DNA of 41,061 bases from CAYSPG01 sp964432885 (GTDB lineage: Bacteria; Bacteroidota; Bacteroidia; AKYH767-A; OLB10), in assembly GCA_964432885.1 (NCBI GenBank), contig CAYSPG010000029.1:1-41061 (forward strand). The letters are read 5' to 3'. Shown in pieces: positions 33,058 through 41,061 of the stretch (position 1 is its first letter; every line of letters begins with the position of its first letter). The notes beneath the pieces were generated by a model. That model had not been told where the DNA came from and searched no databases. It saw nothing but the letters and a program-made list of their open reading frames with translations. Position numbers and translations under genes: made by a program.

Positions 33058-34110
33058 ATGAACACAAAACACTACGTATGTATGTTGCTTGCAGTAATAC
33101 ATTTTTTTACTGTGAATGCACAAAACAAAAATGATGACAATAAAGTGAGAGTAAAAATATACTCGAACAATAATGGCAAAATTGTAAACATTGACACTAC
33201 ATTTGAGAATGAAAAAAGCGCCAATGCCTTTTTAAAGAAAAACAAGTTAGATAAACCTGAGCCTCCGGCACCGCCTTCTCCTCCGGCACCCCCAACTCTT
33301 GGTATTGCACCTGCCCCTCCCGCTCCGCCTTTGCCACCGGATTCTCCTTCAGAAAAAAGAAGCAGTAATAAAAAATCAAAACATATTGAAATTTATTCCG
33401 ACAAAGAGATGCATAAAGATATGCAGGAACTAAAAAAAGAAATGGAAAAACTTCAAGGAGAATTATCAGAACAAATGGAAGAGCTAAAGGATTTTCATTT
33501 TGAATTTTATGATATTGACGATGATAATAAAGATGGAAAAAATCAACGCATCATCATTAAAAATTTTGACAACGGCACAAGCGATACAATAATTGAATTA
33601 AATTTTCCAGACTGGGATGAGATGGATATTCGCATACCTTGCCTTGACAGTGCAGAAACAGGCTATAAATATTTTTATAAAATTGATGATGATGATAAAA
33701 GTACAAATGGCGATAACAAACGTGATCACCAAACAGTAATAATTACCAAGGAAGGAAAAAACGATATTAAGTGGGAAAAGCGGAAAAAGAATGACAAAAA
33801 AAATGAGAAGAAAAAAGCAGAAGAAAAAAGCGAAGAATCAAATAACTACAAATTAAATCCTGAGAAATTTAGTTTGAGTCCCAACCCTGGCAACGGAAAA
33901 TACAATTTACGTTTTAGTCTTTCATCAAACGAACCAATAACTATTCGAGTAATTGATGTAAGTGGCACCGAAGTTTATTCAGAAAAAATTAAAAACTTTA
34001 GTGGCAACTACAATGAGCAATTAAATATTGAAGGACGTTTGCCTGGCTCCTATGTGCTTCAAATACGACAAAACGAAAAATTGTTTACACAAAAATTTGT
34101 ATTGAACTAG
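33058..34110 (+). CDS. Proline-rich secreted protein with T9SS sorting domain
   Basis: The 350-aa protein starts MNTKHYVCMLLAVIHFFTVNAQ, a signal peptide; an in-frame TTG at 33028 is rejected because it lies within the promoter. Next come a small beta-rich part (VRVKIYSNNNGKIVNIDTTF), a proline-rich segment (PEPPAPPSPPAPP, then APPAPPLPPDSP), a coiled coil (about 118-150, KDMQELKKEMEKLQGEL), acidic segments (YDIDDDNKDG, KIDDDDKSTNGD) and a Lys/Glu-rich linker. A T9SS type A sorting domain ends it (about 275-350: LSPNPGNGKYNL to QKFVLN). It is exported to the surface or medium. Function is unknown. The divergent sensor kinase carries a similar proline-rich segment. Confidence 0.88.
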   Translation: MNTKHYVCMLLAVIHFFTVNAQNKNDDNKVRVKIYSNNNGKIVNIDTTFENEKSANAFLKKNKLDKPEPPAPPSPPAPPTLGIAPAPPAPPLPPDSPSEKRSSNKKSKHIEIYSDKEMHKDMQELKKEMEKLQGELSEQMEELKDFHFEFYDIDDDNKDGKNQRIIIKNFDNGTSDTIIELNFPDWDEMDIRIPCLDSAETGYKYFYKIDDDDKSTNGDNKRDHQTVIITKEGKNDIKWEKRKKNDKKNEKKKAEEKSEESNNYKLNPEKFSLSPNPGNGKYNLRFSLSSNEPITIRVIDVSGTEVYSEKIKNFSGNYNEQLNIEGRLPGSYVLQIRQNEKLFTQKFVLN

Positions 34111-34117
34111 AAAAGTG

Positions 34118-34142
34118 GTTTGAGGTTTGAGGTTTGAAGTTA
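34118..34142. repeat. tttgaggtttgaag dispersed repeat, right of the secreted-protein gene
   Basis: tggtttgaggtttgaggtttg begins 8 bases after the stop codon, in the same orientation as 32884-32914. Confidence 0.5.
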
Positions 34143-34187
34143 AAATCGCAGCTCAGAAAAACTTTTCATTTGTATTGGTTTAGTTTT

Positions 34188-34216
34188 ATCCCGGCTTAGG
34201 TCGGGATTTTTTTTTA
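34188..34216 (+). terminator. Rho-independent terminator of the secreted-protein gene
   Basis: The stem atcccg/cgggat (34188-34193 and 34202-34207) with an 8-base loop is followed by a run of T. It ends the transcript before the toxin-antitoxin genes. Confidence 0.65.
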
Positions 34217-34359
34217 TTTACACCTCACATAAGACCAACGCTAACCCAACAAACAAATACTTGGGACCTTTAGATAAATGGTGGTTTTGTTCTCACGACA
34301 CCTTCCATTTCTAAATAGCACGTATTAAAAGTTCAAGATTATTTTTCTATTTTTGAAGA

Positions 34360-34596
34360 ATGAAAAACGTAGTTATTCCAATTGAAAATAACTCCATAGC
34401 CCGATTATTAATGCAACTTGCAAAAAGCATGGGGCTAAAACCACACATTGAAATCCGTAAAGAAATGGAGTGGGATTTTATGCCTGATGACGATAAGGCT
34501 ATTGAGAAAATGATTGCCAAGGCAGATAAAAATTTTAACAAAGGAAATTATATTTCGGCTGCGGAGGCGCGAAACATTGTGAGTAAATGGAAATAG
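34360..34596 (+). CDS. Putative antitoxin of a ParE-type toxin-antitoxin pair
   Basis: The 78-aa acidic/basic protein (MKNVVIPIENNSIARLLMQL...) has an N-terminal strand followed by helices and a C-terminal segment FNKGNYISAAEARNIVSKWK. Small proteins of this pattern lie upstream of RelE/ParE toxins in Bacteroidota and bind both DNA and toxin. Its last 10 bases overlap the start of the toxin gene, which supports translational coupling. The call rests mostly on context. Confidence 0.7.
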   Translation: MKNVVIPIENNSIARLLMQLAKSMGLKPHIEIRKEMEWDFMPDDDKAIEKMIAKADKNFNKGNYISAAEARNIVSKWK

Positions 34597-34892
34597 AAAT
34601 TGCTTGGGAACCGGATGCTCTTTCTGCCATAGAAAAAACTTTTGAGTATGTCAATCAATTCTCTTTTCAAAGTGCGAGTAAACTGGCTATAGAGTTGGTT
34701 GAATTCGGGAATAATTTATATTTCTTTCCTGATAAGTTTAAACTATGTGGCAAACCTGCACTTAAAAAGAGAGGATTTCGTTGTGTTACCTTCCGCAATC
34801 ATATTTTTGTTCACAAATTAGTTGGCAACCAACTACGCATCTATAAAATTTTTCATGATAAACAGAATCCAAGAAAATTGAGTGTAAAATAA
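34587..34892 (+). CDS. ParE/RelE-family toxin
   Basis: The 101-aa protein fits the RelE/ParE fold: IAWEPDALSAIEKTFEYVNQ, a middle helix with LVEFGNNLYFFPDKF, then RCVTFRNHIFVHKL and RIYKIFHDKQNPRKL. The helix-helix-strand order and the YKIFHDKQNP end are typical of plasmid-stabilisation (ParE) toxins, which inhibit gyrase, or of RelE, which cuts mRNA; which one cannot be read here. It overlaps the antitoxin gene by 10 bases. The priA gene converges on it. Confidence 0.82.
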   Translation: MEIEIAWEPDALSAIEKTFEYVNQFSFQSASKLAIELVEFGNNLYFFPDKFKLCGKPALKKRGFRCVTFRNHIFVHKLVGNQLRIYKIFHDKQNPRKLSVK

Positions 34893-34956
34893 TTTATGAA
34901 CTTCTTAGTCCTAGTGCTAAGGAATTGATTTCAAAACAAAAGAATCTTAGCCATTT

Positions 34957-37425
34957 TTATACCGGGTCAACATCCACACTTACAAAAACATTTTTTGAAA
35001 TAGAATTTTGCCGGTAAAAATCAAAAGCCTTGGCAACCTGCATTCGTGTTTTGTGCGTTGCAATGTTTTTGTCGGCTTTTAAAAGCAACGTTCGCAAGTA
35101 ATAATTTTTTACACGTGATACTACTGGCACTACAGGACCCAGAACCCGATTGCCAAAATTTTCTTTTAATTCCTTAACTAAAAGTTTTGCAGCATCATCC
35201 AATTGCATTTCATTTTTGCAGCGCATGGTAATTTCAACCAACCGAAAATATGGCGGGTAATTAAATTTTTGCCTCTCGGCAAATTCGTAATCAATAAACC
35301 CTTTGTAATTATTATTAAGCACAAATTGCAAAATTGAATGTTCGGTATTGTATGATTGTATTATTACTTTTCCACGCTGATTTTTTCTTCCTGCACGTCC
35401 GCTTACCTGCATCAGCATTTGAAAACTGCGCTCGTAGGCTCTAAAGTCAGGAAAATTTACAAGCTGGTCGGCATTTAAAATTCCTACTAAACTCACGTTA
35501 TCAAAATCAAGTCCTTTAGTAACCATTTGCGTTCCTACCAAAATGTCGGTTTCCTGTTTTTCAAAACTGTTTATTATTTCCTTGTATGCATGTTTGCCGC
35601 GTGTACTATCCAAATCAAGTCGGGCAATTCTTTTTTCAGGAAAAAATATTTGCAATTCGTCTTCAATTTTTTCGGTACCGAATCCTCGTTGCCGCAAATC
35701 GGCATCACCACATGCACTGCAGCGTGATGGATTGCTGGTGGTGTAGCCACAATAATGACAACGTAGCATGTCGGCCTTTTTATAATACGTTAGCGACACA
35801 TCACAATTTAAACAATGCGGTATCCACTGGCAGTTATTGCATTGTATAACGGGCGCAAATCCCCTGCGATTTTGAAATAAAATTACCTGGCGTCCTTTGT
35901 CTAACTCCTCCTTCATAGTATCAAGCAACAGTGGAGAAAAATGCGATTTCATTTGTTTACGTAACGCAAGTTTTTTTATGTCAACCAAAATAATTTCAGG
36001 CGGCTCAATATCTGCATAGCGTGCAAATAATTCTATTAAAGAATACTTTCCTGTTGCAGCATTAAAATAACTTTCGATACTTGGCGTTCCACTACCCAAC
36101 AATGTTTTTGCTGCATGAATGTGTGCAAGCATAATGGCAGTATCGCGCGCATGATAGCGGGGTGCAGGGTCAAATTGTTTGTAAGATGATTCGTGTTCCT
36201 CATCAATAATTATTAAACCGAGATTGGCAAAAGGCAAAAAAACGGATGAGCGCGCACCAATAATTAAATAAGGTTCGGAAGTTGTTTGCGAAACCTCAAT
36301 AAGTTTTGTCCAAACAGCTGCACGCTCATTATCTGTAAAGCGTGAATGATACACCAACAGTTTATTCCCAAAATATTTTTGCAGCCTCGAAATAATTTGC
36401 GTTGTTAATGCAATTTCAGGCAACAAATACAAAACCTGTTTGCCTTGTGCCAACTGCTCAGTAATTAAGCGAATGTAAATTTCTGTTTTGCCTGAAGATG
36501 TAACACCATGCAGCAAGGCCACATTTTTTTCTTCGAATGATTTTTTTATTGCTGTTAAAGTTTCTTGTTGTGCATTGTTTAATTCAACATTGTGTGCGAA
36601 AATTTCTTTAACTCTTTCACGTTCCTTTTCAGCAACCGATTCAAAAATTTCTTTTTTGATGAGCTGTTGTAAAGCAGTTGATGATGAGTTTGCTTTTTTT
36701 AGCAGAACCGTCTGAGGAATTTTTCCGTCAGGAAATTCTTGCTCTAAAATTATAAACGCCATAAGAAGTGCCAACTGCTTGGGTGATTTTTTTTCAAGCA
36801 AATTAAATTGTTCCTTTAAAAATTTCTCCTCCTTTGCTTTTTCGCTGCGCAGGATGTAGGAAACAATTTTGGGTTTGTAATCTCCCTCAACATCTTCAAC
36901 AGAAAAAACAATGTTTTTTTTCAATAACGATTTCACCACCGGGAAAACATATTTTCTGTCAAGTATTTTTGAAATTTCTTTTAACGATAACGACTTAACT
37001 GAATGTAATGCTTCGGTAACGAGAAACTCATCATCCGTTAAGTGAATCGTTTCTTCAGAAGTATCAGGATTTAAAATAATTTTCGTTTCGCTGTGCAGTT
37101 TTAATGCAGCGGGCAAAGCAGCCTGCATCACATCACCATAATTGCACATGTAGTAATCACTCATCCAATCCCACAAGGCAAATTGCTTTTCGGTTACAAC
37201 AGGTGTTTCATCAAGTATCGAAATTATTTTTTTTGCATCGTAGCCTGATGGTGCATTGTTATGAATTTTATAAATAATTCCTGAATAAATTTTTTGCGCT
37301 CCAAATGGAACCAATACGCGCTTGCCTTTTTCGATTTGTGATGAAAGTTCAGGTGCCACTTCATAGGTAAACAATTGCGGAAGCGGCAATGGAATAATTA
37401 CATCAATGAAAAGCTGTGAAGTCAT
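34957..37425 (-). CDS. priA: Primosomal replication-restart helicase PriA
   Basis: The 822-aa protein has the N-terminal 3-prime-end DNA-binding domain (VIIPLPLPQLFTYEV, KRVLVPFG), Walker A (GVTSSGKTEIY, about 304-314) and the DEEH box (IIDEEHESSYKQ, about 404-415). The zinc-binding insert has CNNC, CLNC, CHYC and CSAC pairs (about 525-575). Later helicase motifs follow (VGTQMVTKGLDFDNV, QVSGRAGR). It restarts stalled forks by loading the replicative helicase. Length and motifs are normal. Confidence 0.96.
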   Translation of the reverse strand: MTSQLFIDVIIPLPLPQLFTYEVAPELSSQIEKGKRVLVPFGAQKIYSGIIYKIHNNAPSGYDAKKIISILDETPVVTEKQFALWDWMSDYYMCNYGDVMQAALPAALKLHSETKIILNPDTSEETIHLTDDEFLVTEALHSVKSLSLKEISKILDRKYVFPVVKSLLKKNIVFSVEDVEGDYKPKIVSYILRSEKAKEEKFLKEQFNLLEKKSPKQLALLMAFIILEQEFPDGKIPQTVLLKKANSSSTALQQLIKKEIFESVAEKERERVKEIFAHNVELNNAQQETLTAIKKSFEEKNVALLHGVTSSGKTEIYIRLITEQLAQGKQVLYLLPEIALTTQIISRLQKYFGNKLLVYHSRFTDNERAAVWTKLIEVSQTTSEPYLIIGARSSVFLPFANLGLIIIDEEHESSYKQFDPAPRYHARDTAIMLAHIHAAKTLLGSGTPSIESYFNAATGKYSLIELFARYADIEPPEIILVDIKKLALRKQMKSHFSPLLLDTMKEELDKGRQVILFQNRRGFAPVIQCNNCQWIPHCLNCDVSLTYYKKADMLRCHYCGYTTSNPSRCSACGDADLRQRGFGTEKIEDELQIFFPEKRIARLDLDSTRGKHAYKEIINSFEKQETDILVGTQMVTKGLDFDNVSLVGILNADQLVNFPDFRAYERSFQMLMQVSGRAGRKNQRGKVIIQSYNTEHSILQFVLNNNYKGFIDYEFAERQKFNYPPYFRLVEITMRCKNEMQLDDAAKLLVKELKENFGNRVLGPVVPVVSRVKNYYLRTLLLKADKNIATHKTRMQVAKAFDFYRQNSISKNVFVSVDVDPV

Positions 37426-37431
37426 TTTAAA

Positions 37432-37544
37432 TAAATAGAACGCGGATGACGCGGATTGAAATGGTTTTTGGGGATAAGAAAATTTTCATTTGTTTTTAAA
37501 ATCTGCGTTAATCAGTCAAACCAGCGTCATCCGCGTTCTATTTA
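37432..37544. repeat. Inverted repeat filling the corA-priA spacer
   Basis: Exact 21-bp arms lie at 37432-37452 (taaatagaacgcggatgacg...) and 37524-37544. They nearly fill the gap between the priA start and the corA stop. The cgcggatgacgcggatt wording and the internal atctgcgttaatc resemble a dispersed intergenic repeat. Confidence 0.75.
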
Positions 37545-37545
37545 A

Positions 37546-38673
37546 TCACTCTCTAAAACGTATCCAGCCCTTCTTATAAAAAAAATACAGCTGCCCAATT
37601 ACAATTAAAATCATCACAGCAATTACACCCACGTATCCGTAAGGAGAATGAAGTTCAGGCATATTTAACGGAAGTTTTTCTCCAGTGTCAGGATTACTAA
37701 AAGCAAAATTCATCCCATACAAACCAACAATAAATGTAAGAGGAATAAAAATTGTTGAAATGATTGTAAGCACTTTCATTACCTGATTTAGTTTGTGACT
37801 TACACTTGACAGATATACATCCATCAAACTTGAAGTTACCTCTTTGTAACTTTCTACAATATCAAGCAACTGTATGCAATGGTCGTATGCATCGCGGAAA
37901 TACACTTTTGTTCTTTCTTCAATCTCATCAAACGATGAGCGGATGATATCATTTATTTTATCTCTCTCAGGCCACACTGTTCTCCTGAAAACAATCAACT
38001 CACGTTTAATCTGCAAAATTTTATTCATGGATTCGCGTGTAGGATTGCTTAATAATTCGTCTTCCAACTCATCCAGCTTGTTTCCTATTTTCTCTAAGGC
38101 AGGATAATAATAATCAATTACAGCATCAAGCAAAGCATAAGCAAGATAATCGGCCTGCTGTTGACGCAAATACCCTTTAGCATTGCGTATCCGAACACGT
38201 ACTGGTTCAAAAAAATCTTCTTGCTTCTCTTGTATCGTGATAACAAAATTTTTTCCAAGCAATAAACTTAATTGATCATTTACCAGGCAATCATTTTGCA
38301 TACTAATCAATCGGCTAATTACAAAAAGATGACCATCATATTCGTCAACCTTAGGGCGCTGTCCTACATTAAAGACATCTTCCATCTCCAACCTGTGGAG
38401 TTTGAAAAAATTTGCAAGTTCTTCAAAAAATAATTTGTCACCAAAGCCGGCAACATGCAACCACATAATTTTATTACCAAGTGTATTGTAAATGCTTTGC
38501 ACATCTTGCATGGTACCTATGGGATGCTCATTACACTCCGTAACATCATACACCACGCAATTAATTTTTGGCTTGGCAGCATCCAAGGGGATATTAATAC
38601 TACCCGGGCGCGCACCCGGTTTAGTATGCTTGCTACGGCTAATGCGAACGCGGAATCGAGGAAACTTTGCCAT
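37546..38673 (-). CDS. corA: CorA-family magnesium/cobalt transporter
   Basis: The 375-aa protein has a large cytoplasmic domain (IMWLHVAGFGD, NVGQRPKVDEYDGHLFVI), a long helix, and two C-terminal membrane segments. The signature YGMNF (about 318-322) follows the first (TIISTIFIPLTFIVGLYGMNF), and the protein ends KKGWIRFRE. It is a pentameric channel for Mg2+ uptake. I chose the ATG at 38673; a longer frame uses a TTG at 38706 and adds nonconserved residues. Confidence 0.93.
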   Translation of the reverse strand: MAKFPRFRVRISRSKHTKPGARPGSINIPLDAAKPKINCVVYDVTECNEHPIGTMQDVQSIYNTLGNKIMWLHVAGFGDKLFFEELANFFKLHRLEMEDVFNVGQRPKVDEYDGHLFVISRLISMQNDCLVNDQLSLLLGKNFVITIQEKQEDFFEPVRVRIRNAKGYLRQQQADYLAYALLDAVIDYYYPALEKIGNKLDELEDELLSNPTRESMNKILQIKRELIVFRRTVWPERDKINDIIRSSFDEIEERTKVYFRDAYDHCIQLLDIVESYKEVTSSLMDVYLSSVSHKLNQVMKVLTIISTIFIPLTFIVGLYGMNFAFSNPDTGEKLPLNMPELHSPYGYVGVIAVMILIVIGQLYFFYKKGWIRFRE

Positions 38674-38760
38674 AAGGCAAAAATAGTTTAATGTTTGTTG
38701 CACCAATGCTTCGGTGGAAGTTTGATGTTAAAAAATAAAGATATTTTTGGGCGGAAAACC

Positions 38761-38840
38761 GTTTACGGTTTACAGTTTACCGTTTACGGTTATCAAACGC
38801 GAATAGCAAACTGCAAACTGTAAACCGCAAACTGTAAACT
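38761..38840. repeat. gtttacggtttacagttt inverted dispersed repeat
   Basis: The left part (38761-38790, gtttacggtttacagtttac) and the right part (about 38807-38840, with aaactgtaaaccgcaaactg) are inverted relative to each other. The repeat ends two bases before the GTG start of the methyltransferase. Confidence 0.65.
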
Positions 38841-38842
38841 CC

Positions 38843-39571
38843 GTGCCCGATTGGTTTCATTCATGGTTCAATTCTCCGTATTATCACATTTTATATAAAG
38901 AACGTGATGACAAAGAAGCCGAACTTTTTTTAGATAATTTAATTACTCATTTAAATCTTCCATTACAAAGCAAGGTGCTTGACATTGCTTGCGGAAAAGG
39001 GCGACACTCGATATATCTTAATAAAAAAGGATTTGATGTGACCGGAATAGATCTATCTCATGAAAGTATTTGTTATTGTAAAAAGTTTGAAAATAAAACA
39101 CTGAGTTTTTTTGAGCACGATATGCGAACCGTTTTTCGTATCAATTGCTTTGATGCCGCATTAAATTTATTTACAAGCTTTGGATATTTTGAAAATGAAA
39201 TAGACAACTTACATGCCCTGCAATCAGCTACAAAAGGGTTAAAGGAAAATGGCATATTGGTTCTTGATTTTTTTAATCCCAAAATAATAAAACTCGACAT
39301 TCCTATTTTTATGTCTAAAACGATTGAAGGAATTACTTTTAGGATTACCAAGCATGTTGAAAGTGGGTTTATAAAAAAAAGAATAGAGTTTACAGATAAA
39401 GGAAAAGACTATTTATTTACAGAGAAAGTCCAATTGATTTCATTAGAAAGATTCAAAGACTACTTCGAGAAATCGGGATTAACAATTTTAAATACTTTTG
39501 GAAGCTACAGTATGCAAGAGTATAACGCTAAAGAATCTCATCGATTAATTTTTGTAACACAAAAACATTAA
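38843..39571 (+). CDS. Class I SAM-dependent methyltransferase
   Basis: The 242-aa protein has SAM-binding motif I VLDIACGKGRHSIYL (about 41-55), the acidic end of the second strand (VTGIDLSHESI), FFEHDMRT and FDAALNLFTSFGYF. The start is a GTG at 38843: MPDWFHSWFNSPYYHILY is the conserved family opening, and no in-frame ATG is near. A dispersed repeat reaches to two bases before it. The substrate is unknown. It is followed after 2 bases by the ZIP transporter gene, so the two are probably co-transcribed. Confidence 0.9.
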   Translation: MPDWFHSWFNSPYYHILYKERDDKEAELFLDNLITHLNLPLQSKVLDIACGKGRHSIYLNKKGFDVTGIDLSHESICYCKKFENKTLSFFEHDMRTVFRINCFDAALNLFTSFGYFENEIDNLHALQSATKGLKENGILVLDFFNPKIIKLDIPIFMSKTIEGITFRITKHVESGFIKKRIEFTDKGKDYLFTEKVQLISLERFKDYFEKSGLTILNTFGSYSMQEYNAKESHRLIFVTQKH

Positions 39572-39573
39572 TC

Positions 39574-40269
39574 ATGGAGACATTCAAACTTATTTTACTT
39601 TTTTCTTTGGTGCTTGGTGGCGGCTTGTTGTATTTTGTTTTTGGAAAATCAAATGCTGCAGTTTTAAAATTGTCGCTTGCATTTTCGGGTGCGTATCTTT
39701 TCGCAATCACTGTAACACACTTAATTCCTGAAGTGTATCACTCAACGGTTCCGAATATTGGTATGTATGTGCTTGCCGGTTTTATTTTTCAGATTTTGCT
39801 TGAGTATTTTTCTGAGGGAATAGAACATGGACACATACACGTACATAAACATCACACCAAAGCTTTTCCTCTTGCTATGATGTTTAGCTTATGCATTCAC
39901 TCGTTTTTTGAAGGAATGCCTTTGGCTGATAAATCACAGCAGCAACAATTGCTAACCGGAATTATTTTGCATCACGTGCCTGTTGCTTTTGCACTGGTAA
40001 GCATGTTACAACAATCAAAAGTTTCAATGCAAACAACTATTGTATCGCTTTTGGTTTTTTCGGGCATGTGCCCGGTGGGCGTCATAATTGGAAATTACTT
40101 TGGAGACATTTTTCCTCAAACTCAATTTGAAATAATAATGGCCGTAGTTATTGGAATTTTTCTACACATAAGCACCACCATATTATTTGAGAGTGAAAGC
40201 GATCACCGTTTTAATTTTAAAAAAATGGCTGTGATTTTGTGTGGTGTGATTTTAGCGCTTGTGGTGTAA
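39574..40269 (+). CDS. ZIP-family divalent metal transporter
   Basis: The 231-aa protein is mostly membrane segments. It has the conserved segment-4 and -5 metal site: SLCIHSFFEGMPLAD and GIILHHVPVAFALV. A His-rich loop EHGHIHVHKHH lies before them, as in zinc/iron permeases. The early segment LSGAYLFAITVTHLIPE-type stretch (FSGAYLFAITVTHLIPEVY) is also typical. It likely imports zinc or a related ion across the inner membrane. It starts 2 bases after the methyltransferase stop and converges on dapB. Confidence 0.92.
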   Translation: METFKLILLFSLVLGGGLLYFVFGKSNAAVLKLSLAFSGAYLFAITVTHLIPEVYHSTVPNIGMYVLAGFIFQILLEYFSEGIEHGHIHVHKHHTKAFPLAMMFSLCIHSFFEGMPLADKSQQQQLLTGIILHHVPVAFALVSMLQQSKVSMQTTIVSLLVFSGMCPVGVIIGNYFGDIFPQTQFEIIMAVVIGIFLHISTTILFESESDHRFNFKKMAVILCGVILALVV

Positions 40270-40275
40270 CATTGG

Positions 40276-40995
40276 TTAACTAATCATTTCATGAATCACG
40301 TCCCTCATTTCAAAAAATCCTTTTTTACTTTGCAACCATTGCGCTGCAAGCACTGCACCTTGCGCAAAACCTTTTCGGTTAAATGCCTCGTGTGTAATTT
40401 CAATTTTATCAATGTCAGAAGCAAAAGTTACAGTATGCGTGCCCGTAATTGCATCCTTACGCACAGCGTTAATTTTTAGCTTGCCTGGTTCATCTTCAAG
40501 CGACCAGCCTTTTAAAAGCGCTCTATTCTTAACTATTTGATTAGCCAAAGTTATTGCTGTTCCGCTTGGCTTATCCAGTTTTTGAGTATGATGAGTTTCA
40601 GTAATAGAGGGCTTGTAAGCGAAATTACCTTTCATAAGCACAGTTAGTAATTCGTTTAATTCAAAAAATAAATTTACTCCAATACTAAAGTTGGATGCAA
40701 AAAGTACGGAACCATTTTTTTGTACACATGTGTTTTTTATTTCCTCCATATTACTGTACCATCCTGTGGTGCCAACAACTACAGGCACCCCTGCATCAAT
40801 ACATAAGCAAATATTGTTAAGTACAGAGGAAGGATTACTGAATTCAATTGCAACATCAGCAGTTTTTAACTGTTCAGGTGTTAAGGAGTTCGCGTTTCTT
40901 GAATTTATTTTAAGAATAATTCTGTGGCCAACATTTGTAGCTGCCTCTTCTATTTCTTTTCCCATTTTACCATAACCAAGCAAAGCTATTTTCAT
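40276..40995 (-). CDS. dapB: 4-hydroxy-tetrahydrodipicolinate reductase
   Basis: The 239-aa protein has the N-terminal nucleotide-binding motif IALLGYGKMGKEI, the GTTGWY segment, the substrate-side block ITETHHTQKLDKPSGTA with the catalytic His pair and Lys, and the C-terminal GVLAAQWL-like end (GAVLAAQWLQSKKGFF). It makes tetrahydrodipicolinate for lysine and diaminopimelate synthesis. The length is normal for the Bacteroidota form. It lies 6 bases from the stop of the convergent ZIP gene; 66 bases upstream remain in the window with no further gene. Confidence 0.96.
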   Translation of the reverse strand: MKIALLGYGKMGKEIEEAATNVGHRIILKINSRNANSLTPEQLKTADVAIEFSNPSSVLNNICLCIDAGVPVVVGTTGWYSNMEEIKNTCVQKNGSVLFASNFSIGVNLFFELNELLTVLMKGNFAYKPSITETHHTQKLDKPSGTAITLANQIVKNRALLKGWSLEDEPGKLKINAVRKDAITGTHTVTFASDIDKIEITHEAFNRKGFAQGAVLAAQWLQSKKGFFEMRDVIHEMIS

Positions 40996-41061
40996 CTTAA
41001 AAAAGAATGGGGGATTTGAAAGGCACAGAAATAATAAACTATATTGTGTACCATAAAGAAT

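Overview
The window comes from a Bacteroidota chromosome, most likely a Chitinophagales/Sphingobacteriales-type environmental lineage. The support is: T9SS type A C-terminal sorting domains on two secreted proteins, a GldM C-terminal-like protein, start regions without Shine-Dalgarno sequences, TAnnTTTG promoter elements, low G+C, and a high load of dispersed palindromic intergenic repeats. No rRNA, CRISPR array, prophage or integrative element was seen.

Region 1 (1-11.1 kb) is a signalling island. A small GldM-C-like secreted protein and a NarL-type regulator lie on the plus strand. On the minus strand lie three large TPR sensor proteins, a receiver-only protein and a REC-HisKA_3-HATPase protein. 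Only one of the three TPR sensors has a complete kinase core. The other two end right after a DHp (HisKA) domain, with no ATPase domain and an altered H-box, and they share a 364-bp block that is identical at DNA level. Dispersed repeats pervade the island: an IS200-like/RAYT transposase gene with REP palindromes on both sides, and a roughly 100-bp element with inverted termini. One copy of that element lies in frame inside the signal-peptide coding sequence of one sensor. A 42-bp tandem array (seven full copies) closes the region.

Region 2 (11.1-20.4 kb) is a cell-surface locus: an uncharacterised 319-aa protein, then three tandem paralogous secreted beta-helix-like proteins. The third is extended to about 1,841 aa by ten EYFWDTDPG modules, a MopE-like acidic/Cys motif, Ig/PKD-like domains and a T9SS sorting domain. 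The spacers between the genes are built from several dispersed repeat families.

Region 3 (20.4-41 kb) is mainly housekeeping: tRNA-Leu(UAA), tRNA-Gly(GCC), mutS, a TrmH-family methyltransferase, an OmpA-family porin with calcium-binding repeats, a deoxynucleoside kinase, folK, sppA, pruA, priA, corA, a class I methyltransferase, a ZIP transporter and dapB. Three accessory items are embedded in it. The first is a 209-bp nested palindrome. The second is an OmpR-type two-component system, divergent from a T9SS-secreted protein that shares a proline-rich segment with the sensor. The third is a ParE-type toxin-antitoxin pair.

The best candidates for something new are (a) the TPR-DHp proteins without ATPase, next to an intact TPR kinase and separate receivers, (b) repeat elements that have become part of coding sequences, and (c) the sensor/secreted-protein pair with matching proline-rich segments.
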